DNA of 64,000 bases from a bacterium (GCA_025774935.1 JALGZK010000005.1:269841-333840); one strand, 5' to 3'. Shown: positions 25,498-35,823, counted from the first letter of the stretch. Translations and numbers: made by a program. Notes: generated by a model from the letters alone, not told the origin.

Positions 25498-28002
25498 CTA
25501 GTCCCAGAAATCCCAGGAGAACCCTAGCGCGAACTCACGCTCGCCGGGGGGTTGCCAGGGCACGCTGAGCCCCTCGGTCTCGAAGAGGTCGCGGACGGAG
25601 AAAAAGACGCGTGCCGGTCCTGCGCTCGCGAGTACGGCCGCGTCGACGGCCGTGGAGGTGTCCTCGACCAAGCCGTCCCACGGGCCTCGTGCGAGTCCGC
25701 CCTCGTGTCTGAGAAGTAGTTCCCATCGTGTCGCGAGGAACTCGTTGAGGATCGTCCAGGGCGCCCAAGCTGAGGCCCGGACCGAGTACGAGGGAACGGG
25801 CGCGAGAGCGTTGAGTCCCCCTTCCTCGTCCAGACCGAAGAGATCGATGGCGACGCGGCCGCCAGGCCGGGAGCTGTCGCCGAGCGCCGCCCACAGGCCC
25901 GCCGAGCCGCACGTCTCCGCGGTCCCGTTCCGTGGCGTCGCCGTCCCGTCGTCGAAGTCCGAGAGCACGATCGGCGAGGAGACGCGGGCGACCTCGGCCG
26001 TCGCGCCGAACCCGAACACGCCGTCCCGCCGTTCGTACCCGCCGTACAGCACGAGCACCTTCTCGGGATCGAGCGTGCGGTTCCCTCGAACGAACAGCTC
26101 CTCGCCCAGTCCCCCGCCCTCGATCGGCACCTCCGTCTCGAGGAGCGCCCACTCGATCGCGGTCGGATGGCGCCCGCCCATATCGAAGCCGGCCCAGCCT
26201 GTCGAGCGGCTCCCCGTGAAACTGGCCGCGATCGTCCCGGTAGGGATGACGGCGGGATCGCGGTAGTCGACGCCCGCCGCGAGCGACAGTCGCACGTCCG
26301 GCAGAAGGTCCACGGCTCCGGCGAGTTCGCATGCCAGCCCGAGCGCTTCTTCGCCCGCGAGGAGCGTCCCGCTCGCGGTTCTGTGGTCCGCCCTCCACTC
26401 GATCCGATCGAGCCAGGGCACACCGAGCGAGAGCACGCCCCGCGCGCCGTTGCGCTTGACCTCGCCGTCGGTGCCGAAGTGCCCCGACCTGCGGTCGCCG
26501 ATCCACGACGTCGTGTGGAAGAGCTCCGCATTCGTCGCGCCCCTGGTCGCTCCGAGGGCGACCTCGCTTCGGACGTAGTGGCGGTCGACCTCGGGGACCG
26601 ACGAGTCGGGGAACGGGAGGCCGCGTTCGAGTTCGGTCCTGAGCACCCTGAGCTCCGCGCTCCACCCGGCCGGAAGCGGATACGTCAGACGACCTCCGGC
26701 CGTCTTGATGTCGTAACCGCCGCCCGGTTCAGGTGCGTCTCCCTGCCGACCATCGAACCAGACGTCGAGACCCAGCTTCTCGGCGAGGAACCGCCTGCCG
26801 AATTCCGCCTCGAGCGCGTTCCAGCCGTAGCTCCCGGTCCCCAGCGAGACGCGGGCGAACGGGCGGCTCCCCGGCGGCCGGCCCGGCGTCACGTCGAGCG
26901 CGAGACCGGGTCCGAGGAGCGACGAGCCACGCTGCCCTCGGTCGGGGCGGACCTCCACGCTCGACGCCGCGTACGTCGGCCAGAGCGAGAGGTCGGGACC
27001 GCTCGGAACGTGAGAGCCTCCGGAGGAGAGGACCGAGGCAGCCAGAAGGTCGAGCCCGCCGTCGATCCAGTCGTCGAATTGCATCCCGTGCGCGGACGTG
27101 TTCGTCAGCGCCGGAGGAAGCGCGCCGCGCGCCGCCGAGGAACGATGCCCTCTCCACGCGGAGCCCGCCCTCCTCACGCCCGGGAGCGCACCGACGAGCT
27201 GTCCGAGATCGTCCGTCCGTATCTCGCGGACGTCTCCGGCGAACCCGGGACCCGGGGTGGGCCTGAGACCGACGGCCGGCGTCTCGGGCAGCGCGTCGGC
27301 AGCCGTCGAGTCGGCGAGCGCCGAGCCGCCGGGCATCGGGTCGGGCGCCGCCGCGTCAGCCGCGGCGGCCTCTCCCGTCCCCACGAGCACGAGGGCGCAG
27401 ACGAGAAGGCAGCTCAGCGCGGCGCCTATCCCCCGCCCCGCGGTCGCCCGCTTGAGACGCGGAAGCACGACGGGCGTGAGCACGGCGAAGATGACGGTGT
27501 TCGAAACGAGGTGAATGAGCGAGAAGAAGGCGTTCGCGGCGATCGCCGCCATGATGCCGGTCCTGTACTCGGGGCTCGCGACCGCGATGCCGAGGATGAC
27601 GCCGGACTGGTAGACGGCTGTCAGGACGAAGCCGACTCCCCCGGCCGCGGCAACGCCGCCCGCCGCCGGCAGCCCTCGACGACTCCCGCTCCATAGCCCA
27701 CCGATCGCCCCTCCGGCAAGCCCGATGAGCGCGCCTGCGAGGACCTGGGCCACGTAGAGCGGTGGGAACGCGAGGCCGGAGCCGTAGGGGTTCACACCGG
27801 AGAAGATCGCCCAGGCGAGGGCGCCCACGGTCGCGCCCCGCCAGCGGCCCAGCACGGCCCCCGACACGAAGATCGTGAACGTGATCAGTTCGACGTTCGG
27901 AACGGCCAGGAGCAGCAGGCCGAGCGCGACCGCTAGTGCAACGAGGATCGCCGTGAGGGCGATCCTCGTCGTCCAGAAGGCACGATGGTCGGTGCGCTCC
28001 AT
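25498..28002 (-). CDS. Fusion of an ECF transporter S component-like membrane domain and a TonB-receptor-like barrel
   Basis: One uninterrupted 834-codon frame joins two parts. Residues 1-180 hold about six membrane helices with the PNVELITFTIFVSGAVLGRW and SGVNPYGSGLAFPPLYVAQV segments typical of ECF vitamin-transporter S components. Residues about 186-215 look like a second signal peptide (basic KRATAGRG, hydrophobic core, then GEAAAADA). After that comes a plug-like region (DDLGQLVGALPGVRRAG, FDDWIDGG) and many barrel-type strands up to the end, EFALGFSWDFWD. The two halves belong in different membranes, so the chain is probably cut after residue 214 or so. No ribosome-binding site lies before the possible internal GTG starts. 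EcfA/EcfT genes are absent. It follows a lipoprotein gene by 11 nt. Confidence 0.85.
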   Translation of the reverse strand: MERTDHRAFWTTRIALTAILVALAVALGLLLLAVPNVELITFTIFVSGAVLGRWRGATVGALAWAIFSGVNPYGSGLAFPPLYVAQVLAGALIGLAGGAIGGLWSGSRRGLPAAGGVAAAGGVGFVLTAVYQSGVILGIAVASPEYRTGIMAAIAANAFFSLIHLVSNTVIFAVLTPVVLPRLKRATAGRGIGAALSCLLVCALVLVGTGEAAAADAAAPDPMPGGSALADSTAADALPETPAVGLRPTPGPGFAGDVREIRTDDLGQLVGALPGVRRAGSAWRGHRSSAARGALPPALTNTSAHGMQFDDWIDGGLDLLAASVLSSGGSHVPSGPDLSLWPTYAASSVEVRPDRGQRGSSLLGPGLALDVTPGRPPGSRPFARVSLGTGSYGWNALEAEFGRRFLAEKLGLDVWFDGRQGDAPEPGGGYDIKTAGGRLTYPLPAGWSAELRVLRTELERGLPFPDSSVPEVDRHYVRSEVALGATRGATNAELFHTTSWIGDRRSGHFGTDGEVKRNGARGVLSLGVPWLDRIEWRADHRTASGTLLAGEEALGLACELAGAVDLLPDVRLSLAAGVDYRDPAVIPTGTIAASFTGSRSTGWAGFDMGGRHPTAIEWALLETEVPIEGGGLGEELFVRGNRTLDPEKVLVLYGGYERRDGVFGFGATAEVARVSSPIVLSDFDDGTATPRNGTAETCGSAGLWAALGDSSRPGGRVAIDLFGLDEEGGLNALAPVPSYSVRASAWAPWTILNEFLATRWELLLRHEGGLARGPWDGLVEDTSTAVDAAVLASAGPARVFFSVRDLFETEGLSVPWQPPGEREFALGFSWDFWD

Positions 28003-28013
28003 CGAATCCCTCT

Positions 28014-28451
28014 CTACTCGAGGCTGTCGCGGGCGTCTTCGAGACGGTCCGGCGTCACGTCGTCGAGCTGCGTGTCCGAGGTGTCTCCCTCACCGATCGG
28101 CTCGATGTACTGCGAGATCTCCTCGCGGTGCTCGGGAGTGAGCCGGTTCCAGTTGCGCTGGACCTCCATGATGAGCGGCGTGCCCGATTTCCCGGGAACG
28201 TCGCTCTCGTACTCGGGAGGCAGGCTCAGCGGATCGAACACTGCGTAGACCTTGTACAGCGTGCCGGTCGAGTAGTCCAGGTCCCCCGAGGACATGGCCA
28301 GGTTGATGAGGGCGAACGAGTCGAGCTGGCTCTCGTCGATCTCGTATCCGGCGCCGCTCGCAGTCCCTTCGTCCGGCGGCGGGGCCTCCGACGCGCACCC
28401 AAGGAGGAGCGCTGCGACAAGCAGAACAGGGACGATCTTCAGACGTTTCAT
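28014..28451 (-). CDS. Small lipoprotein of unknown function
   Basis: The 145-residue protein has a lipoprotein signal ending LLLGC, with Cys19 as the lipidation site, and then a low-complexity stretch (ASEAPPPDEGTASGAG). The body contains YKVYAVFDPLSLPPEYESDV and RNWNRLTPEHREEISQYIEP, and its C-terminus is acidic. I do not recognise the family. The ATG lies behind GAGGTGAG. It is 11 nt upstream of the fusion gene, so the two are very likely co-transcribed, and a role at the periplasmic side of that transporter is possible. Confidence 0.85.
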   Translation of the reverse strand: MKRLKIVPVLLVAALLLGCASEAPPPDEGTASGAGYEIDESQLDSFALINLAMSSGDLDYSTGTLYKVYAVFDPLSLPPEYESDVPGKSGTPLIMEVQRNWNRLTPEHREEISQYIEPIGEGDTSDTQLDDVTPDRLEDARDSLE

Positions 28452-28508
28452 GGCTCTCACCTCACGAGGGCGGCCGCGGCCACCGCGGTCCGCGGTTCGT
28501 CGCTCGCC

Positions 28509-29135
28509 CTAGGAGACCTTCCCGAGCACGATGCCGAAGGACTCGTTCGCCCCGCGGTCCGCCTCCGCGGACATCGCCTCGAGGGCCCGGTTGGCCTTCT
28601 CGACGAACTCACCGTGCTGCTCGGCGTCGATCCAGCCGAGGTTGATCAGGACGTTGAGCCTCGCCGCGTGGGCGCCGGCCCGGCCCATGAGCGCGGCGAC
28701 GCCGGCGTCGGAGACCGCGTTCTTGTTGCCCTTCTCCGCGACGACCTTCGAGAGGCGGATGACGTCGACGCACTTCTCCATCACGGCCAGCGGGACCGTC
28801 GCGGCGTCGATGAGCGAGGCCTGCATCGCGGCCTTCCTCGCCGCCTTCTCCTCGTCGGTCTCCTTCGGGAGCTTCATCGCCGTCATCACCTTGTCGAACG
28901 CGTTTGCGTCCTCGTCGATGAGCTGTGTGAGCTCGAGTCGGAGCGCCTCCGCCTTCTCCAGTGCGTCCTTCATGTCGGCCTCGACGTCGACGTATTTCTT
29001 CTTGCCGATGGTGAGGTTCGCGACCATCGAGTTGAGCGCTGCCCCGAGCGCGCCAGCCAGCGCGGCCACGCTCCCGCCGCCGGGGGTCGGTGAGTCCGAC
29101 GCGAGCCCCGCCAGGAATCCGTTCAGGTCCGCCAT
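28509..29135 (-). CDS. fchA: Formiminotetrahydrofolate cyclodeaminase
   Basis: The 208-residue all-helical enzyme converts 5-formimino-tetrahydrofolate to 5,10-methenyl-tetrahydrofolate and ammonia. The N-terminal SPTPGGGSVAALAGALGAAL and the later ALIMGR-like VAALMGRAGAHAARLNVLIN segments are characteristic of the cyclodeaminase domain. It begins in a TGATG overlap with ftcD, so the two activities, fused in animals, are separate but coupled here. It carries the formimino group from histidine into one-carbon metabolism. Confidence 0.94.
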   Translation of the reverse strand: MADLNGFLAGLASDSPTPGGGSVAALAGALGAALNSMVANLTIGKKKYVDVEADMKDALEKAEALRLELTQLIDEDANAFDKVMTAMKLPKETDEEKAARKAAMQASLIDAATVPLAVMEKCVDVIRLSKVVAEKGNKNAVSDAGVAALMGRAGAHAARLNVLINLGWIDAEQHGEFVEKANRALEAMSAEADRGANESFGIVLGKVS

Positions 29136-30043
29136 CACTCCTCCTCGTCTTCCGCAAGCAGATTCTCCAGCACCTGTTCGCTCTTGAAGTCCTCGAGCTG
29201 GAGGTAGAAGTCGGCGCACGCAACGAGAGCCTCCGCCGGCACGAGGCCGACGATCTCGCTCCCGACGACGTTCACGCCGTATCGCTGGGCCTCGCGCTTG
29301 ACGGTCTCGAAGACCCGGAAGAGCGGCGACCCCTTATAGTTCACCATGTTGATCGACACCTGCACGATCCCGCGGTCCTTGATCTCGAACCCCATGGCCT
29401 TGACGTATCGGAAGCCCCCCCGCGCGTGTCTGATCGAGTTCGCGATCTTCTTCGCGATCGCGACGTCCGCCGAGTCGAGATTGATGTTGTAGGCGACGAG
29501 GAACGGCCGCGCCCCGATGGCGGTCGCGCCGGCCGTGGGGTGGATCTTCTTGGGGCCGTAGTCGGGGTCCTTCGCCGGGTTCGTTCCGATCTCGTCCCGA
29601 AGTCCCTCGAACTGACCCTTCCTGACCTTGGCGAGGTTCTCGCGCGTCGGCCGCGTCGCCGCGGCCTCGTACAGGAAGACGGGAATCTCGAGCTCACCAC
29701 CCACCCGCTCGCCGAGCCTCTGCGCGAGCTCAACACAGTCGTCCATCGTCACGCCCTTGACGGGTACGAAAGGACAGACGTCGGTCGCGCCCATGCGCGG
29801 GTGCTCCCCCTCGTGACCAGTGAGATCGACGAGCTCACTTGCCTTCTCTATCCCCCTGAAGGCGCCCTCAAGGACAGCCTCGGGCTCGCCTATGATCGTC
29901 ACGACCGCGCGGTTGTGATCGGCGTCCATCTCCTTGTCGAGGAGCCTCACGCCCTCGACGGCGGTCATGGCGCCGACGATCGTGTCAAGCTTCTCGGGGT
30001 CCCTGCCTTCGCTGAAGTTCGGCACACACTCGACGAGCTTCAT
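29135..30043 (-). CDS. ftcD: Glutamate formimidoyltransferase
   Basis: The 302-residue enzyme moves the formimino group of N-formimino-L-glutamate to tetrahydrofolate, freeing glutamate. The N-terminus LVECVPNFSEGRDP and the HPRMGATDVCPFVPV segment contain the conserved catalytic region. The C-terminal subdomain has FRYVKAMGFEIKDRGIVQVS. Its length corresponds to the formyltransferase half only. It follows hutI by 15 nt and overlaps fchA by one nt. The set shows the folate-dependent route from formiminoglutamate rather than the HutG hydrolase route. Confidence 0.96.
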   Translation of the reverse strand: MKLVECVPNFSEGRDPEKLDTIVGAMTAVEGVRLLDKEMDADHNRAVVTIIGEPEAVLEGAFRGIEKASELVDLTGHEGEHPRMGATDVCPFVPVKGVTMDDCVELAQRLGERVGGELEIPVFLYEAAATRPTRENLAKVRKGQFEGLRDEIGTNPAKDPDYGPKKIHPTAGATAIGARPFLVAYNINLDSADVAIAKKIANSIRHARGGFRYVKAMGFEIKDRGIVQVSINMVNYKGSPLFRVFETVKREAQRYGVNVVGSEIVGLVPAEALVACADFYLQLEDFKSEQVLENLLAEDEEE

Positions 30044-30058
30044 CCGCTGCTCCCTTCT

Positions 30059-31315
30059 CTAGCTCACCACCCGCCCGCGCTTCACGACCGCGCGGACGAG
30101 GTTCACGCCATAGTGATACGGAATCGCACGGTGGTCGTCAACCTCCCAGATGACGAGGTCGCAGAGCTTCCCGACACCGAGGCTCCCGACCTCGTCCCCC
30201 AGGGCGACGGCGCACGCAGCGTTCACCGTCGCCGCCGTCATCGCCTCGGCGGGGGTCATGCGGAGCATCATCGACGCGAGCGAGAGGATGATCTGCATCG
30301 ACTCGGTCATCGAGCTCCCGGGGTTGCAGTCGGTCGCGAGCGCGACCGCCACCCCCTCGTCAATCATCTTCCTCGCGGGGGCGAACGCGGTCTTCCCGAG
30401 CGAGAGCGTCGTCCCGGGAAGAAGGACGGCCACGACGCCCGACCGCGCGAGCGCGCGGATCCCCTCGTCGGACGCACAGACGAGGTGGTCGGCCGACACC
30501 GCGCCGAGCTCGGCCGCGAGCTCCGCCCCGCCCGAGGCGTGAAGCTCGTCCGCGTGGAGCTTGGCCCCGAGCCCCACTCTGAGCCCGGCCTCGAGCACCG
30601 CCCTCGACTGGTCGACGGTGAACACGCCTTCCTCGCAGAAGACGTCGCAGAACCTCGCGAGACCGGCCGCTGCGACCGCTGGCATCATCGTGTCCACGAC
30701 GAGCGAGACGTAGCCGTCGCGGTCGTCCCGCCACTCGTCCGGGAACTCGTGCGCTCCGAGAAACGTGGGCGCGACGTCGATCGCGTGGGTCTTCGCCAGC
30801 TCGCGGACGACCTCGAGCGTCTTCACCTCCGCCTCGAGCTCGAGACCGTAGCCGCTCTTCACCTCGGCAGTCGTCGTCCCGTGCGCGAGCATCGCGTCGA
30901 GCGTCGCCCGGCCGCGTGCAAGCAGGTCGTCGCTGGACGCCGCCCGAAGGCTCCGAACGCTCGACCGGATGCCCCCGCCCGCCTCCGCGATCTCCTCGTA
31001 GCTCTTCCCCTCGACCCTCAACGCGAACTCACCCTCACGAGTCCGGGCGAAGACCGCGTGCGTGTGCGGGTCGACCAAGCCCGGCGTCACGACCGCGCCG
31101 GCGGCGTCGAGCACCACGGTGTCCGCCGACGGCGGGAACGCGGAGAGGACTTCGCCCTCGGGACCGGCCGCGACGATCCGCTCGCCGACCGCGGCGACGG
31201 CGCCGCCCGTGACGAGGCCTAGCTCGCGCATGCCCGCCCCGAGCCTGGGGCCCGGAGGCCCGCCCAGGGTCAGGAGCTCGCCTGCGTTCTGTACGATGAG
31301 GTCGGGTGCCGCCAC
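30059..31315 (-). CDS. hutI: Imidazolonepropionase
   Basis: The 418-residue amidohydrolase opens imidazolone-5-propionate to N-formimino-L-glutamate, the third step of histidine breakdown. The metal-binding motif VDPHTHAVFA, GYGLELEAEVKTLEV, TFLGAHEFPDEW and the later DCNPGSSMTESMQ are all family signatures. The start is a GTG. It lies between hutU (57 nt away) and ftcD (15 nt away), which gives a clear pathway order. The protein is cytoplasmic. Confidence 0.96.
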   Translation of the reverse strand: MAAPDLIVQNAGELLTLGGPPGPRLGAGMRELGLVTGGAVAAVGERIVAAGPEGEVLSAFPPSADTVVLDAAGAVVTPGLVDPHTHAVFARTREGEFALRVEGKSYEEIAEAGGGIRSSVRSLRAASSDDLLARGRATLDAMLAHGTTTAEVKSGYGLELEAEVKTLEVVRELAKTHAIDVAPTFLGAHEFPDEWRDDRDGYVSLVVDTMMPAVAAAGLARFCDVFCEEGVFTVDQSRAVLEAGLRVGLGAKLHADELHASGGAELAAELGAVSADHLVCASDEGIRALARSGVVAVLLPGTTLSLGKTAFAPARKMIDEGVAVALATDCNPGSSMTESMQIILSLASMMLRMTPAEAMTAATVNAACAVALGDEVGSLGVGKLCDLVIWEVDDHRAIPYHYGVNLVRAVVKRGRVVS

Positions 31316-31372
31316 GTTCTTCCTTCCTGTTCAGACGCCCTCGGCCGGAACCACCCGCGGGCGCGGAGTCGC

Positions 31373-32908
31373 TCAGTCCAGCATCGGTATCTTGATCCCG
31401 TGCTTCCTCGCCCACTCCTTAGCGACGTCGTAGCCCGCGTCGGCGTGCCTGGCTACCCCGGTCCCCGGGTCGGTCGTGAGCACGCGCCCGAGCCTCGCGG
31501 CGGCCTCGCGCGTGCCGTCTGCGACGATGACCATGCCGGCGTGGAGCGACTTCCCGATGCCGACGCCGCCCCCGTGGTGGTACGAGACCCACGTGGCGCC
31601 GCCGACGGCGTTCAGGAGCGCGTTCAGGACGGGCCAGTCCGCGATCGCGTCGCTTCCGTCGAGCATGCCCTCGGTCTCCCGGTAGGGCGACGCGACCGAC
31701 CCGCTGTCGAGGTGGTCGCGGCCGATGACGATCGGGGCCGAGATCTCTCCGTTCGCGACGAGGTCGTTGATCGCCAGACCGAACCTCGCACGCTCGCCGT
31801 ACCCGAGCCAGCAGATCCGCGACGGGAGCCCCTGGAAGTGCACCTTCTCTCGCGCCATCGTGATCCAGCGCCGGAGTGCCTCGTCCTCGGGGAAGAGCTC
31901 GAGCACGAGATCGTCGGTGCGGTAGATGTCCTCGGGGTCGCCCGAGAGAGCGACCCAGCGGAACGGCCCCTTCCCCTGGCAGAAGAGCGGACGGATGTAC
32001 GCGGGGACGAACCCCGGGTAGTCGAACGCCTCGTCGACGCCCGCGTCCTTCGCCTGGCCGCGGAGGTTGAGCGTCATCCCTCCCGGGACGTACCCGTGGA
32101 GCGCGTCGTGAGCCGACGTCTGGTCGGTGACGACGTCGGGGACGACGCCGCGACGCGCGAGCTCGGGCAGAACGTCCGCGCAGTTCCCGACGAGTCCGAC
32201 CGAGAGGGCAGCACCCTTCGCGACGGCGCCGTCGACAATGTCGAGCGCGGTGTCGAGATCATCGACCATGCGGTCGCAGTACCCGGTGTCGAGACGCTTC
32301 CGGATGCGGTCGCGGTCGACCTCGACGCACAGGCAGACACCCTCGTTCATCGTGACAGCCAGCGGCTGCGCGCCGCCCATCCCACCCATGCCGCCCGTGA
32401 GAACGAGCTTGCCCCGGAGGGTCCCGCCGAAGTGCTGCCGCGCGAGCTCCGCGAGGGTCTCGTACGTGCCCTGGAGGATCCCCTGCGTCCCGATGTAGAT
32501 CCAGCTCCCGGCCGTCATCTGCCCGTACATGATCAGGCCCTTCCGCTCGAGCTCGCGAAACGCCTCCCACGTCGCCCAGTCCCCGACGAGGTTCGAGTTC
32601 GCGATGAGCACGCGAGGAGCGTCCCGATGCGTCGTGAAGACCCCCACGGGCTTCCCCGACTGGACGAGGAGCGTCTCGTCCTCGCCGAGCTCCCTGAGCG
32701 CACGGACGATCGCGTCGAAGGCCTCCCAGCTCCTCGCGGCCTTGCCGCTCCCGCCGTAGATGATAAGCTCGTCGGGGTTCTCGGCGACTTCGGGGTCGAG
32801 GTTGTTCATGATCATGCGGAGGGCCGCCTCCTGGAGCCATCCCTTGCAGGAGAGCTCGGTCCCCCGGGGAGCCCTGACGGCTCTTGCCTCGCCGGTCTTC
32901 CGTTCCAT
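31373..32908 (-). CDS. hutU: Urocanate hydratase
   Basis: The 511-residue NAD-dependent enzyme hydrates urocanate to imidazolonepropionate. It shows [20 protein letters not shown] at the N-terminus, [34 protein letters not shown] and, near the C-terminus, [19 protein letters not shown] and [18 protein letters not shown]. It is shorter than the 550-residue enzymes of proteobacteria because the N-terminus begins close to the conserved core. hutH, for the first step, is not in the window. The gene starts the hutU-hutI-ftcD-fchA series. Confidence 0.96.
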   Translation of the reverse strand: MERKTGEARAVRAPRGTELSCKGWLQEAALRMIMNNLDPEVAENPDELIIYGGSGKAARSWEAFDAIVRALRELGEDETLLVQSGKPVGVFTTHRDAPRVLIANSNLVGDWATWEAFRELERKGLIMYGQMTAGSWIYIGTQGILQGTYETLAELARQHFGGTLRGKLVLTGGMGGMGGAQPLAVTMNEGVCLCVEVDRDRIRKRLDTGYCDRMVDDLDTALDIVDGAVAKGAALSVGLVGNCADVLPELARRGVVPDVVTDQTSAHDALHGYVPGGMTLNLRGQAKDAGVDEAFDYPGFVPAYIRPLFCQGKGPFRWVALSGDPEDIYRTDDLVLELFPEDEALRRWITMAREKVHFQGLPSRICWLGYGERARFGLAINDLVANGEISAPIVIGRDHLDSGSVASPYRETEGMLDGSDAIADWPVLNALLNAVGGATWVSYHHGGGVGIGKSLHAGMVIVADGTREAAARLGRVLTTDPGTGVARHADAGYDVAKEWARKHGIKIPMLD

Positions 32909-32955
32909 GCGTGTGTCCTCCGGGTCGCGTCTGTCCGTGTCTCGAGGGGTCCCGG

Positions 32956-35823
32956 TCAGGCCCCCGTCTGCTCAGCGTGGACCGCCCCGATCGCGTTCAG
33001 AAGCTCGCCCTCCGACCCTGCGATGAACGCCCGCGTGGGGAGCTGCTCGAGGAGCCTCGCGCCGTAGCGCTTGGTCTCGAGCCTGCTGTCGAGGAAGACG
33101 ACGACGCCCGTGTCGGTCGTCGACCGGATGAGCCGGCCGAACCCCTGCCGCAGTCGTATCGCCGTCCTCGGGACCATGTAGCGGTCGAACGACCTCTCAC
33201 CGTCCATCTCGTAGCGCTCGCAGTGAGCCTCAACGACGGGGTCGCGCGGGACGGGGAACGGGAGCTTCACGATGATGAGCTGCTCGAGCGAGCGCCCGGG
33301 AACGTCGACTCCTTCCCAGAAGCTGCTCGTCGCGAGGAGGACCGAGTCGGTCTCCCGCGCGAACTGGTCGAGGAGCGCGGACGCCCCTCCCCCGTGGCCC
33401 TGCCCCAGGACGAGCTTACCTCGCGCCGTCAGTGGATCCCGCACTGTCTTGAAGACCGCGTCGAGCGCCGAACGCGCGGTGAAGAGGACGAGCGTGCCCC
33501 CCTCGGCCGGCGCCGCGAGCTTGACGACGAGGTCCGCGACGACCTGATTGAACCCCGAGGACGAGGGCGGTGGCAGCCACGACGCGACGGCGGCGATCGA
33601 CTGGCGGTCGTGGTCGTACGGGCTCCCGACGTCGAGGTCGAGCACCTGCCAGTCCGGGAGACGGTCGAGCCCCACCCTCTCCATGAAGAACCCGAACGAA
33701 TCGTCGACCGTGAGCGTCGCGGAGGTCATCACGATCGAGTCGATCCTCGAGTAGAGGAAGTCGCCCATGAGCTCGGCGACCGAGACGGGCGCGCTCCGCA
33801 TCTCGCACTCGCGTCCCTCCCGATAGGTCCGGACCTCGAGCCAGAAGACGCTCTCCGGGTCCATCGCGGAGGCCACGTAGTCGAGGTCCTGGGCGAACGT
33901 CCTTGCGCGCTCCGAGTGGAACGTGAGGCCCTGGACGATCGAGTCGACGCGGGCGAGATCGGTGTCGGCGACGAGGTTCGCCAGCGCCTCGGCTCCCTCC
34001 GCCACGACCCCGAACGTCCGGACGGCCTCCTCGAGCTCACACGCCAGGAGCGTCCCGGCTGTCTCGTCGTCTTCCCTCTGTCCGTATCTGAGCTTCCCGA
34101 ACTCGACCGGCTTCCCGTCGTTCAGCTCCTCGTGGCGACCGGAGAGCGCGGCGAAGAACGCCTCTGACGCGCTCTGCGCCTCGGAGACGTCGTCCACGAG
34201 CCTCCGCGCGGCCACGACGACCGTCGAGAGGATCCCGGCATCGTCGCCTGCCTCGGCCTCCTCGAGAAGCTCCGCGAGGTCGCCGCTCTCGATCCCGTCC
34301 TTCCGGTACAGGCTGTCAAGGACGGCGCGCGCGCGCCACACGCTGGCACGCCGCCCGAGGTGCTCGGTCGCGACCTGCTCGATGTTGTGCGCCTCGTCGC
34401 AGACGAGGTACGAGTACTCGCCGAGGATGCGGTTCCCCGCCTCGGTGTCGCTGAAGAGGAGCGAGTGGTTGACGATGACGACGTGCGCGGCCTGAGCGGC
34501 ACGCCTCGCGTTCAGGAGGTAGCACCGATCGCTCGAGGGGCAGCGCTGCCCGAGGCACGGGCCGCCGTCCGACGAGACCCTGCTCCAGAGGTATCCGCGC
34601 CTCCGGAAGGCCGCGTTCTCGCTGATGTCGCCGGAGGTTGTCTCTTCTTCCCAGAGCGCGAGAGGCAGAAGCTCGGCCCTCTCCGACGGGGAGAGGCCGC
34701 GCTGGAGGATCCCCAGCCAGCGCTCGACGCAGATGTAGTTGCCGCGCCCTTTCAGGAGCGACACGCTGAACTCGTCGTCCATCGTCTCCTCCAGGAACGG
34801 CACGTCCTTCATGAACAGCTGTTCCTGGAGGTTCTTCGTGTTGGTCGAGACGACGACACGCTCGCCGTTGGCGACCGCGAACGCGATCGACGGCACGAGG
34901 TACGCCAGCGACTTCCCGACTCCCGTGCCCGCCTCGACGACCAGGTGGACGCCCGCCACAAGCGCGTCCCCGACGGCCCTCATCATCTGGACCTGCTCGC
35001 GACGCTCCTCGTAGTCGGTCAGCCTCCGCGAGATGGTGCCGCCGTCCTCGAAGAGCCCCTCCAGAGCGTCCAGGTCGATGTCGATCTTCTCCTCGGTCGG
35101 GAACCGGGGGATCTCGACGCGCCGCGCGTTGTCGTATCTCAGGAGCTCGACCGCCCTGTCGCCGTGGTCGGGGAGCGCGAACGGGTCGAGCCGTCCCTCC
35201 GACCGCTCCTTCGCGGCCTCGAGGAGCTTCGCGACTTCGGGACGCGCGAGCCGGAGCATCCGCCCGACGATCGCCGAGCCGACCTGGTCCAGGACGCCAA
35301 GGAGCTCGAGGAAGAGGAACGCGACCGCCCTCGCGTCGTCTGCGGCCCTGTGAGCGCGCTCGTGAGTGATGCCGAAGAACTCCACCAGCTTGGCGAGCCG
35401 GTGGCTCGGGAGCCGCGGGAGGAGAGCTCTCGAGATCTCCAGGGTGTCGAAGACACCGCCCCGGCCGGCGAGGAGATCCGGGTCGTTGTTCGCCGCCGCC
35501 GAGAGGAAGGCGATGTCGAACCCCGCCGAGTGCGCCACGAGAGGATCGTCTCCGAGGTACGCGATGAGATCGGGAAGGACGTCCTCTATGCGCGGCGCGC
35601 CGGACAGGTCGGCGTCCTTGATGCCGGTCAAATAGACCACGTCAGGAGGGATCGGAATCCCCGGGTCGACGAACGTCTCGAACGTGTCGACGACCTCGCC
35701 GTCGGTGATTCGTGTCGCCCCGATCTCGATGATCCGGTCGACGGACGAGTCGACGCCCGTGGTCTCCAGGTCCAGCCCGATGAACGTGCGGGGGTACTCC
35801 GCGGTCGCGGGAGCGCCGGTCAT
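32956..35823 (-). CDS. DinG-family helicase with N-terminal DnaQ-like exonuclease domain
   Basis: The 955-residue protein has an N-terminal DEDD exonuclease domain ([20 protein letters not shown] and [19 protein letters not shown], residues 10-180). A superfamily 2 helicase follows with [17 protein letters not shown] and the DEAH box [14 protein letters not shown]. Four cysteines, one in YICVERW and three in [14 protein letters not shown], match the XPD/DinG iron-sulfur site. The late motif [20 protein letters not shown] is clear. The start is the ATG overlapping the thiC stop as ATGA; everything in frame before it is inside thiC. It probably unwinds and trims DNA in repair. Confidence 0.93.
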   Translation of the reverse strand: MTGAPATAEYPRTFIGLDLETTGVDSSVDRIIEIGATRITDGEVVDTFETFVDPGIPIPPDVVYLTGIKDADLSGAPRIEDVLPDLIAYLGDDPLVAHSAGFDIAFLSAAANNDPDLLAGRGGVFDTLEISRALLPRLPSHRLAKLVEFFGITHERAHRAADDARAVAFLFLELLGVLDQVGSAIVGRMLRLARPEVAKLLEAAKERSEGRLDPFALPDHGDRAVELLRYDNARRVEIPRFPTEEKIDIDLDALEGLFEDGGTISRRLTDYEERREQVQMMRAVGDALVAGVHLVVEAGTGVGKSLAYLVPSIAFAVANGERVVVSTNTKNLQEQLFMKDVPFLEETMDDEFSVSLLKGRGNYICVERWLGILQRGLSPSERAELLPLALWEEETTSGDISENAAFRRRGYLWSRVSSDGGPCLGQRCPSSDRCYLLNARRAAQAAHVVIVNHSLLFSDTEAGNRILGEYSYLVCDEAHNIEQVATEHLGRRASVWRARAVLDSLYRKDGIESGDLAELLEEAEAGDDAGILSTVVVAARRLVDDVSEAQSASEAFFAALSGRHEELNDGKPVEFGKLRYGQREDDETAGTLLACELEEAVRTFGVVAEGAEALANLVADTDLARVDSIVQGLTFHSERARTFAQDLDYVASAMDPESVFWLEVRTYREGRECEMRSAPVSVAELMGDFLYSRIDSIVMTSATLTVDDSFGFFMERVGLDRLPDWQVLDLDVGSPYDHDRQSIAAVASWLPPPSSSGFNQVVADLVVKLAAPAEGGTLVLFTARSALDAVFKTVRDPLTARGKLVLGQGHGGGASALLDQFARETDSVLLATSSFWEGVDVPGRSLEQLIIVKLPFPVPRDPVVEAHCERYEMDGERSFDRYMVPRTAIRLRQGFGRLIRSTTDTGVVVFLDSRLETKRYGARLLEQLPTRAFIAGSEGELLNAIGAVHAEQTGA

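Noticed and set aside
29090..31222. 710-codon plus-strand reading frame
   Set aside because: It lies opposite ftcD and hutI, which match their families from end to end; the antisense frame has no domain or ribosome-binding site.
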